From Elusimicrobiota bacterium (lineage in GTDB: Bacteria > CG03 > SLGR01 > JAGXOG01), in contig JAQICQ010000131.1 of the NCBI GenBank assembly GCA_027858455.1, positions 1-5,870 of the forward strand: 5,870 nt of DNA. Reading direction: 5' to 3'. The stretch's first letter is position 1, and every line of letters starts with the position of its first letter. The translations under genes and the position numbers were made by a program. The notes under the pieces are model-generated. The model ran no database searches and was not told the DNA's origin. It saw nothing but the letters and a program-made list of their open reading frames with translations. Below are positions 1 to 4,876 of this stretch, in pieces.

Positions 1-187
1 GGCAGCAAAAGCCGCCGCCGGATTAGGGCTTAAAATTATTGCTTTTACCGGCTCCGCCGGAGGGCAATTGGAAAATTATGCCGCGGTTACGATAAAATCC
101 CCTTCGGATATTACCTCCCATATTCAGGAATGCCATCTTATAGCCTATCACGCGCTCTGTCATATTATAGAAGAAGAACTTTTCTGA
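1..187 (+). CDS. gmhA: Phosphoheptose isomerase (GmhA), C-terminal part only
   Basis: This is the last 61 codons of a gene that begins before the window; the first full codon is at 2 and TGA is at 185-187. The product is a SIS-fold sugar isomerase that converts sedoheptulose 7-phosphate to D-glycero-D-manno-heptose 7-phosphate, the first cytoplasmic step of ADP-heptose synthesis. The visible part shows the late SIS pattern of GmhA: a strand ending IIAFTGSAGGQLE, then an SPSD segment, then the helix IQECHLIAYHALCHIIEEEL. GmhA proteins typically end with an IQExH...H...EEEL helix that carries an active-site histidine. The next gene encodes the adenylyltransferase of the same pathway 6 bp downstream, which strongly supports the call over a generic SIS protein. 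The N-terminal half and the promoter cannot be seen. Confidence 0.9.
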   Translation, partial: AAKAAAGLGLKIIAFTGSAGGQLENYAAVTIKSPSDITSHIQECHLIAYHALCHIIEEELF

Positions 188-193
188 CTTTAT

Positions 194-709
194 ATGTCTC
201 CAATATATAATAAAGTATCGGAATTAAAAAAAGACCTTTTCGCGGATAAAAACTTCTCGGATAAAGATTTCTCGGATAAGAATTTTTCGGGTAAGAAAGT
301 TTCGGGTAAAAAAGTTGTTTTTACAAACGGGTGTTTTGATATATTGCATTCCGGTCATATATTTATATTAAGAGAGGCTGCCCGGCAGGGGGATATTCTT
401 ATCGTAGGGCTAAATGACGACAGTTCGGTTAAACTTATAAAAGGCGAAAACCGTCCGGTTATAGATGAGAACAGCCGTGCGGAGATTTTAAACGCCCTGG
501 AAATGGTGGACTATGTCATTCTCTTTTCCGAACCGACCCCGGAAAATATAATAGAGGCAATTAAACCCGATGTCCTGGTAAAGGGCGGCGAGTACGGGGA
601 AGGTGAAATCGTAGGCGAAAATATTGCCGCAGAAACTGTCCGGATAAAGATGAAATTGGGTTATTCAACTACTTCAATAATTGAAAAAATGAAGCGGGAG
701 GATAAATAA
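194..709 (+). CDS. rfaE2: D-glycero-beta-D-manno-heptose 1-phosphate adenylyltransferase (HldE C-terminal type)
   Basis: A 171-residue cytoplasmic nucleotidyltransferase that joins heptose 1-phosphate to AMP from ATP, giving ADP-heptose. Motifs seen: the strand VVFTNGCFD (residues 41-49), the HxGH nucleotide-binding motif HSGH (52-55), GLNDDSSV with a basic loop, LVKGGEY before a glycine loop, and the C-terminal GYSTTSII segment matching the STTxxI signature. There is no kinase domain, so this is the stand-alone enzyme; the heptose kinase must lie elsewhere, and the isomerase gene is directly upstream. The N-terminus is odd. About 20 residues usually precede the GKKxVFTNG strand in this family, but here 37 do, because of a five-residue repeat (residues 16-40). 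No strong ribosome binding site precedes the ATG; translation is probably coupled to gmhA, whose stop lies 6 bp upstream. Confidence 0.93.
   Translation: MSPIYNKVSELKKDLFADKNFSDKDFSDKNFSGKKVSGKKVVFTNGCFDILHSGHIFILREAARQGDILIVGLNDDSSVKLIKGENRPVIDENSRAEILNALEMVDYVILFSEPTPENIIEAIKPDVLVKGGEYGEGEIVGENIAAETVRIKMKLGYSTTSIIEKMKREDK
239..313 (+). repeat. Five in-frame copies of a 15-bp tandem repeat inside rfaE2
   Basis: Five consecutive 15-bp units begin at 239, 254, 269, 284 and 299. They encode FADKN, FSDKD, FSDKN, FSGKK and VSGKK. The central units share the pattern TTC TCG GAT AAA with mostly synonymous differences, while the last units grade into the conserved GKKVV that starts the enzyme's first core strand. 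The array adds a charged, probably flexible linker ahead of the catalytic fold. Because the unit is a multiple of three, copy-number change would not shift the frame. Confidence 0.85.
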
Positions 710-713
710 AAGA

Positions 714-815
714 ATGGAAAAGAGTCAAAGGTATTATTTTTTGATTCTCACTTGTTCCGAGGAATACCGTCAGCGCCGGTATAAACCCGAAAATAACACC
801 GTTAACACTTTTTAG
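714..815 (+). CDS. Possible 33-residue small protein or leader peptide, unrecognised
   Basis: An ATG at 714 opens 33 codons ending in TAG at 813-815, between rfaE2 and thiD2. A GGGAGG sequence (696-701) lies 12 nt upstream, somewhat far for a ribosome binding site and inside the end of rfaE2. The predicted peptide starts MEKSQRYYFLILTC and is otherwise polar, with several Arg and Asn residues; I recognise no family. It could be a translated spacer, a leader peptide for the thiamine genes, or chance. Its stop lies 6 bp before the thiD2 start, so ribosomes finishing it could reinitiate there. Support is weak. Confidence 0.25.
   Translation: MEKSQRYYFLILTCSEEYRQRRYKPENNTVNTF
764..782 (+). promoter_or_regulatory. 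Perfect inverted repeat in the thiD2 leader
   Basis: ATACCG (764-769) and CGGTAT (777-782) are perfect reverse complements separated by seven bases, 39 bp before the thiD2 start. No T-run follows, so it is not an intrinsic terminator. It could be a small RNA hairpin in the leader or an operator half-site pair. It also lies inside the possible 33-codon ORF. A six-base arm can arise by chance, so function is unproven. Confidence 0.3.
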
Positions 816-821
816 TAAGTT

Positions 822-1238
822 ATGGTAAAAATAGACAATAAACTTTTAAAAAAATATGCGATAATAGACGCAAATATCAACAGAGTAGGTGAAGGATTAA
901 GGGTAGTTGAGGACTGGGCGAGGTTTTATATAAGGGACTCGCAAGCAACGGAGGAGATTAGAAAGATCCGACATTCTTTATGGAATACCGTAAAAGAGTA
1001 TTATCCGAAGATTATAAAAGGAAGGGAGACGGGAGAAGATATTTTATCCGATACCCGGGAAGGCCGGCGAAGTAAAATGTCCGATATTCCCAAGGCAAGT
1101 TTTAACAGAGTCAAAGAAGGTCTCAGGGTGCTTGAAGAGATGGGGAAAGTAATCCCCGGGGACTCGGCTATGCAGTTTAAAAAAATGAGATTTAAAATAT
1201 ATGAGTCAGAAAGAGAGTTTTATGAAAGAGATAATTAG
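822..1238 (+). CDS. thiD2: ThiD2-type hydroxymethylpyrimidine phosphate kinase, stand-alone
   Basis: A 138-residue soluble protein that matches, from memory of the family, the ThiD2 domain often found at the N-terminus of ThiE fusions. ThiD2 is described as a monofunctional kinase turning HMP-P into HMP-PP for thiamine synthesis. The diagnostic element is DANINRVGEGLRVVEDWARF (residues 16-35), repeated more loosely as NRVKEGLRVLEEMGKV (95-110); two related NRxxEGLRVLEE helices are typical of the family. Between them lie a RKIRHSL helix (47-53) and an RETGEDI segment (68-74). An in-frame TAA immediately precedes the start region, so ATG 822 is the first possible start; its ribosome binding site is weak. 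The gene overlaps thiC by 17 bp, which fits the pathway: ThiC makes the substrate. There is no ThiE domain here, so HMP-PP must be used by a thiamine phosphate synthase encoded elsewhere. Confidence 0.8.
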   Translation: MVKIDNKLLKKYAIIDANINRVGEGLRVVEDWARFYIRDSQATEEIRKIRHSLWNTVKEYYPKIIKGRETGEDILSDTREGRRSKMSDIPKASFNRVKEGLRVLEEMGKVIPGDSAMQFKKMRFKIYESEREFYERDN

Positions 1239-2445
1239 AAAGATAGCCGGATTTGAAGGAGTAAGCGAGAGCGAGATAACCGGGAAAGTAAAATCCGGAC
1301 GCGCGGTAATACCTTTAAATTTTCAAAGAAAAGATATTAAAAAGCCGACAGTTATCGGTGAAGGTTTTACCGTTAAGGTTAATGCCAATATCGGCGGTTC
1401 GCCCGATATCGAGGATGCCGGAAGTGAATTGGAAAAATTACAGGTTTCGGTTAAAGCCGGAGCCGATACTGTAATGGATTTGACGATAGGCAAAAAATGG
1501 GAAACAATTTTAAGGAAAGTATTAAAAAGCTCGCCTGTCCCGGTAGGTACTGTCCCTGTATATGCCGTTGTCTGCGAAGAGAATTCGGTAGCCGGCATAA
1601 ATGGCGATGAATTTATAGATATAATCCGTCGCCAGGCTGAAATGGGTGTGGATTTTATGACAATTCACGCAGGTATAACTAAAAAGACCGTGGAGGTATA
1701 TGACAGTTCCGACCGTCTCGGCGGAATAGTATCCCGCGGAGGAAAACTTTTATACAGGTGGATATCGGAAAATAAAAAAGAAAACCCGCTTTATGAATAT
1801 TTTGATGAAATTTTAGATATTGCAAAAAAACATAATGTTACCATATCTCTCGGAGACGGTATGCGTCCCGGGGCGATAGAAGATGCTTCTGATGAAGTAC
1901 AGTTTTCCGAACTTGATACGCTCGGTGAATTAACCCGCAGGTGCCGCGATGCCGGAGTAGGAGTTATGGTTGAAGGGCCGGGCCATGTGCCTTTAAATAA
2001 GATAGAAGAGAACGTTCTGCGCGAAAAGGAAGTAACCGATGGAGCCCCGTTTTATGTTCTCGGACCTCTTACTACTGATATAGGAGCGGGATACGACCAT
2101 ATAACCGGAGCCATAGGGGGAGCTTTTGCGGCGTATAAGGGCGCGGATTTTTTGTGTTATGTAACTCCGGCCGAACATATGCATCTGCCGGATTCAAACG
2201 ATGTTATTGACGGGGTTGTTGCTTCTAAAATAGCCGCCCACAGCGCGGATATTGCGCGGGGAAATAAATCCGCCCTGGAGCGCGACAGGAAGATGTCGCT
2301 GGCCCGCAAAAATCTGGATTGGGAAAAGATGAGGGATTTAGCCATATATCCGGGCCCTCTGGAAGAGACATTTAAAAAATATAAAATCCGGGAAGACAGA
2401 GCCTGCACGATGTGCGGAGAGTATTGCGCTTTACTTGATTTATAA
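1222..2445 (+). CDS. thiC: Phosphomethylpyrimidine synthase ThiC (short type)
   Basis: A 407-residue radical-SAM enzyme that rearranges 5-aminoimidazole ribotide into HMP-P, the pyrimidine half of thiamine. In order: NANIGGS (residues 54-60), an AGADTVMDLTIG segment, PVGTVPVYA, a GVDFMTIHAG strand, SLGDGMRPGA, VEGPGHVP, YDHITGAIGGA, YVTPAEHMHLP, and the C-terminal cluster cysteines C395, C398 and C402. The GHVP and PAEH histidines are likely metal ligands by family analogy. The length fits the short clostridial/archaeal-like ThiC rather than the roughly 600-residue proteobacterial form. An ATG at 1201 is also in frame and would give 414 residues. I chose 1222 because an AGAGAG sequence sits about 5 bp before it and the overlap with thiD2 is then only 17 bp. 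The cluster cysteines are spaced C-x2-C-x3-C, where long ThiC proteins have C-x2-C-x4-C. No TPP riboswitch was recognised upstream. Confidence 0.96.
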   Translation: MKEIIRKIAGFEGVSESEITGKVKSGRAVIPLNFQRKDIKKPTVIGEGFTVKVNANIGGSPDIEDAGSELEKLQVSVKAGADTVMDLTIGKKWETILRKVLKSSPVPVGTVPVYAVVCEENSVAGINGDEFIDIIRRQAEMGVDFMTIHAGITKKTVEVYDSSDRLGGIVSRGGKLLYRWISENKKENPLYEYFDEILDIAKKHNVTISLGDGMRPGAIEDASDEVQFSELDTLGELTRRCRDAGVGVMVEGPGHVPLNKIEENVLREKEVTDGAPFYVLGPLTTDIGAGYDHITGAIGGAFAAYKGADFLCYVTPAEHMHLPDSNDVIDGVVASKIAAHSADIARGNKSALERDRKMSLARKNLDWEKMRDLAIYPGPLEETFKKYKIREDRACTMCGEYCALLDL

Positions 2446-2449
2446 TATA

Positions 2450-2465
2450 TGTGACAAAAGTCACA
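2450..2465. promoter_or_regulatory. Perfect CRP/FNR-family operator-like palindrome
   Basis: TGTGACAAAAGTCACA is a perfect 6-bp inverted repeat with a 4-bp centre and matches the Escherichia coli CRP consensus TGTGA-N6-TCACA exactly. It starts 4 bp after the thiC stop and its centre is about 52 bp before the predicted start of transcription of the PilZ gene. No T-run follows, so an intrinsic terminator is unlikely. A regulator of the CRP/FNR superfamily is the natural reader; whether it senses cAMP or something else cannot be told. Confidence 0.6.
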
Positions 2466-2474
2466 GATATTTCT

Positions 2475-2503
2475 TTGAAATTATATTAATATTCAGTTAG
2501 TAT
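2475..2503 (+). promoter_or_regulatory. Predicted sigma-70 promoter of the PilZ gene
   Basis: A -35 element TTGAAA (2475-2480; five of six consensus bases) is followed after 17 bp by TAGTAT (2498-2503; four of six). Transcription would start near 2510, just before a GGAGAG ribosome binding site at 2511-2516 that lies 7 bp from the ATG. The leader would then be only about 14 nt. The CRP-like palindrome lies upstream of the -35 element, a position compatible with activation. Confidence 0.5.
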
Positions 2504-2523
2504 TAAATAAGGAGAGATAATAA

Positions 2524-2850
2524 ATGGCTGAAAGAAAAAACAAAAGAAAACATACTCTGGTCTTGCTGGATGTGATAGATCCGGAAGATCCTCATAAACA
2601 CGGCCGCGGAGCGGTTGTGGATATAAGTTCCGGAGGCGCTGCATTTGAAAGCGCCGTTGATTTTGAAGAGGGGGATCCGGTAGAGCTGCGTTTTACCCTG
2701 CCCGGCGGAAAAGTATATGCAATGAATGCGGTAGTGAGGCGCGCGCGGGAAAGAACAGGGGCTACTGTATACGGCGTTCAATTCCAGGACCTTGGTTTTT
2801 TCGAAAAACTCCGCCTTAAAAAACTTATCTCGCATGTAACTAAAAACTAA
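2524..2850 (+). CDS. Single-domain PilZ protein, putative c-di-GMP receptor
   Basis: A 108-residue cytoplasmic protein with both signature motifs of c-di-GMP-binding PilZ domains: RxxxR (R4 to R8) and DxSxxG (D33, S35, G38, read as DISSGG). These are followed by the usual beta-barrel pattern: AAFES, a GDPVELRFTLPGG turn and strand, AMNAVVRRAR, and TVYGVQFQDL. The C-terminal helix FFEKLRLKKLISHV fits the family. It has no output domain, so it probably acts by binding a partner, such as a motility, polysaccharide or secretion component; the partner is unknown. A good ribosome binding site and its own predicted promoter suggest expression independent of the thiamine genes. The sequence predicts an intact ligand site, but binding is not demonstrated. 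Confidence 0.88.
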   Translation: MAERKNKRKHTLVLLDVIDPEDPHKHGRGAVVDISSGGAAFESAVDFEEGDPVELRFTLPGGKVYAMNAVVRRARERTGATVYGVQFQDLGFFEKLRLKKLISHVTKN

Positions 2851-2878
2851 TCTCGTTATTCTTCCATTCTAAGCTGTT

Positions 2879-2906
2879 TTGAAATATTTATATTTTTTTG
2901 TATTAT
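2879..2906 (+). promoter_or_regulatory. Predicted sigma-70 promoter in the spacer before cinA
   Basis: TTGAAA (2879-2884) is followed after 16 bp by TATTAT (2901-2906; five of six bases of the -10 consensus). The spacer is rich in T. Transcription would begin near 2913, giving cinA a leader of about 150 nt. The small remnant ORF at 2916 would then be nearly leaderless. AT-rich spacers give such matches by chance fairly often, so the call is moderate. Confidence 0.4.
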
Positions 2907-2915
2907 TAATCTATT

Positions 2916-3033
2916 ATGGCAAAAAAATCAGACAATTATTTCAGTGATATACACAGACCCCAACGGAAATCAATTTTTTATCTACTCTGATTGTGACGGT
3001 TATTATTACCCGCTACAAATGGAGAAGCCGTAA
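2916..3033 (+). pseudogene. Possible small ORF of about 39 codons split at a seven-A run
   Basis: Most of the 215-bp spacer between the PilZ gene and cinA lacks an intact gene, but its second half reads like protein. ATG 2916 enters a run of seven A (2921-2927) and in its own frame stops at 2988-2990 after 24 codons. If one A is removed, the same start continues in another frame as MAKNQTIISVIYTDPNGNQF... and ends KP at TAA 3031-3033, about 39 residues, rich in Tyr and with a DPNGN turn and a YSDCDGYYYP segment. That second frame is open from directly after the PilZ stop (2851) to 3033 with no ATG before codon 57. It may be a frameshifted small gene, a remnant of a larger one, or chance. No ribosome binding site is visible before 2916. 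I recognise no family. Confidence 0.3.
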
Positions 3034-3065
3034 AAGTTGATTAAGCCTATATTTTTAATAACCCG

Positions 3066-4322
3066 ATGATAAACTGCTCAATAATAAATGTCGGGAGTGA
3101 ACTCCTGGCCGGCCGAGGCGGCCGCAGCGGACGAATAGCCTCTGAAATGTTTACCTCCGACGGTTTCTCCGTAAAATCAATTTTAACTGTAGGAGATAAC
3201 GCGGGTCAGATTAAAGAGACAGTGAAATCTTTATTGGACGCGGATACCAGGGTTATCTTAATAATAGGGGGGTTGGGCTTTACTTCGGATGATATTACCT
3301 TAACGGCAGTTTCTAAAGCTCTCGGCAGAAAACTTAAGTTTTCCAGGAAGGCGATGGAAAATACAGCTGCTTATTTTGCCGCGAAAGAGATGGAAGTCCC
3401 CTCCGCGGCCGATGCCCAGGCAAATATTTTAGAGGGAGCCGAAGTTTTAAAAAACATTTACGGCAGTTGTCCGGGGGAAATATTAGAACTGGAAAATAAT
3501 AAAGTTATTATATTGCTGCCGGGGCCGCCGGAGGAAGTTAGATATTTAATAAATAAAAAAGTCAAAAGGTATTTAAAAGAAAAATATCCGAACGTAATTA
3601 ATAAAACAAAGATTCTTCATATTACCGGACTTTGTGAATCCATAATAGGAAAAGAGGTAAGAGATATTCTTGATACAGAGTGCAGCCTTGAAGGCCCGGA
3701 GCTGCATTATGGTTTTGAAAGTAAGACCGGCACTGTAGATCTTACCTTATCTGTTTGCGGCCGCGATGAAATTCTCGCCGATGAGATTATGCATAAACTT
3801 GTGCGGGAAATATACGATAAAATCAGCGATAATATTTACGGAGTGAACGGAGAAACTTTTGCGCAGGTTATAGGTAAACTTCTTGCCCGAAAGAGAGCTG
3901 CTCTTGCTGTAGCCGAGTCGTGTACGGGGGGGCTTCTGTCGAGTGTAATAACCGATGCGCCGGGGAGCTCGATATATTTTAAATACGGTATTGTGGCTTA
4001 TTCAAACACGGCGAAAAAAAATCAGCTTAATATTGATGCCGGACTCTTAAAAGACGGCGGCGCGGTTTCAGAAGAAGTTGCCGGCCTTATGGCGAAAAAT
4101 ATCATGGAAATATCCGGCAGCGGGTACGGCCTCGCCGTCACCGGGTATGTGGGGCCTTCCGGCGGAAAAAATGAAAAGGCGGGAACCGGATTTGTATCTT
4201 TGGCTTTTCCCGGAGGAGTCAGGACAGTGAAAAAAACATTTACCGGAAGCAGGAAAACAGTTAAGGAATATTTTGTCCATGCGGCGTTGGATCTTATCTG
4301 GGTAGAATTAAAAAAGGAATGA
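3066..4322 (+). CDS. cinA: CinA-like protein: MoCF-fold domain plus nicotinamide-nucleotide amidase (PncC) domain
   Basis: A 418-residue cytoplasmic protein of the usual CinA length. The N-terminal part (about 1-165) is the molybdopterin-binding-like COG1058 domain, linked in the family to ADP-ribose pyrophosphatase activity: IINVGSELLAG (7-17), TVGDN (41-45), GGLGFTSDD (68-76) and LPGPPEEV (151-158). The C-terminal part (about 262-416) is the PncC amidase, which deamidates nicotinamide mononucleotide in NAD salvage: AESCTGG (283-289, catalytic Ser285), a GIVAYSNTAKK strand, and TGYVGPSGG (359-367). The amidase motifs are intact. The N-terminal domain departs from the family: the usual GxIxDTN segment is GRGGRSGR, and GGLGPT is GGLGFT. 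ATG 3066 fits the family's start, although no clear ribosome binding site precedes it. The stop overlaps the next start (ATGA). Confidence 0.9.
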   Translation: MINCSIINVGSELLAGRGGRSGRIASEMFTSDGFSVKSILTVGDNAGQIKETVKSLLDADTRVILIIGGLGFTSDDITLTAVSKALGRKLKFSRKAMENTAAYFAAKEMEVPSAADAQANILEGAEVLKNIYGSCPGEILELENNKVIILLPGPPEEVRYLINKKVKRYLKEKYPNVINKTKILHITGLCESIIGKEVRDILDTECSLEGPELHYGFESKTGTVDLTLSVCGRDEILADEIMHKLVREIYDKISDNIYGVNGETFAQVIGKLLARKRAALAVAESCTGGLLSSVITDAPGSSIYFKYGIVAYSNTAKKNQLNIDAGLLKDGGAVSEEVAGLMAKNIMEISGSGYGLAVTGYVGPSGGKNEKAGTGFVSLAFPGGVRTVKKTFTGSRKTVKEYFVHAALDLIWVELKKE

Positions 4323-4876
4323 GGTTTTTTATAGCTGTTGAATTGCCCGCTCCGGTTAAAAGAGAGGTGCTGTCCTTTATCAAGAAGCTTAAAAAATATA
4401 TTCCCCGGGGAAAAATAAAGTGGGCAAAAAATGAGAATATGCATATTACTGTTAAGTTTATAGGAGAAACATCCTGCAGTGTTGAAAATATTAAAAAGGA
4501 GATGTTAGGTGCTGCGGGGGAAGTAAAACCGGGCAGAATTATATTTAATAAAACGGGGGTTTTTACAAAAAAACGGCCCCGGGTTTTATGGATAGGAGCC
4601 CCGGCAAAAAACCAAACCCTGAAGAATTTAAATGAAATACTGAATTTTAAATTGGCCCGGCTTGGAGTCAGGGAGGATGATAAACAATTTATGAGCCATA
4701 TTACTCTGGGAAGGATAAAGAAACAGCCGGCGGATTTAAAGTTTATCAGAAAATTCTTGACTGAGAAAATTAAATTTCCGGAGATAAAAATAGATAAGGT
4801 TAGTCTTTTTAAAAGCTTTTTAAAGCCTGCCGGAGCGGAACATAGAATAATTTACAATGCAAAACTTAAAGATTAA
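4319..4876 (+). CDS. thpR: RNA 2',3'-cyclic phosphodiesterase ThpR (2H family)
   Basis: A 185-residue cytoplasmic 2H phosphoesterase, formerly called 2'-5' RNA ligase (LigT). It opens 2',3'-cyclic phosphate RNA ends to 2'-phosphates. Both catalytic HxTx motifs are present: HITV (H42, T44) and HITL (H127, T129). The N-terminus RFFIAVELP and the segment IKWAKNENMHITVKFIGE are typical of the family, as is VLWIGAP between the two motifs. Length is normal. The start overlaps the cinA stop by 4 bp with AGGA just before it, so translation is coupled to cinA. The 3' end overlaps the following deacetylase gene by 20 bp. The conserved motifs indicate an active enzyme; its natural RNA substrate in bacteria remains poorly defined. 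Confidence 0.93.
   Translation: MRFFIAVELPAPVKREVLSFIKKLKKYIPRGKIKWAKNENMHITVKFIGETSCSVENIKKEMLGAAGEVKPGRIIFNKTGVFTKKRPRVLWIGAPAKNQTLKNLNEILNFKLARLGVREDDKQFMSHITLGRIKKQPADLKFIRKFLTEKIKFPEIKIDKVSLFKSFLKPAGAEHRIIYNAKLKD

Noticed and set aside
1201..1221. Upstream ATG at 1201 as the thiC start
   Set aside because: It would extend the overlap with thiD2 to 38 bp and has no good ribosome binding site, whereas ATG 1222 has AGAGAG at proper spacing. It cannot be fully excluded.
1323..1598. Reverse-strand ORF of 91 codons opposite thiC
   Set aside because: It lies wholly opposite strongly conserved thiC sequence, and its translation is low-complexity Ser/Thr/Pro-rich with no motif; it is a shadow of the coding strand.
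1993..2408. Two further reverse-strand ORFs opposite the 3' half of thiC
   Set aside because: Both mirror conserved thiC codons and show no recognisable domain or ribosome binding site.
2446..2480. Intrinsic terminator after thiC formed by the TGTGAC/GTCACA palindrome
   Set aside because: The stem is only six pairs and is followed by mixed sequence rather than a T-run; the match to the CRP consensus explains it better.
2503..2835. Reverse-strand ORF of 110 codons opposite the PilZ gene
   Set aside because: The forward frame has a good ribosome binding site, a promoter and intact PilZ motifs; the reverse frame is only its complement.
3107..3125. Adjacent GGCCGGCC and GCGGCCGC palindromes as a cloning scar or recombination site
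   Set aside because: They are in frame within cinA and encode the Gly/Arg-rich stretch of a continuous, otherwise normal protein; vector sequence is absent on both sides.
4022..4444. Two reverse-strand ORFs opposite the end of cinA and start of thpR
   Set aside because: They overlap the conserved PncC amidase and ThpR motifs on the opposite strand and have no protein-like features.
4811..4820. AAAAGCTTTT palindrome near the end of thpR
   Set aside because: It is a short AT-rich self-complement encoding Lys-Ser-Phe in a conserved gene; nothing suggests regulation.
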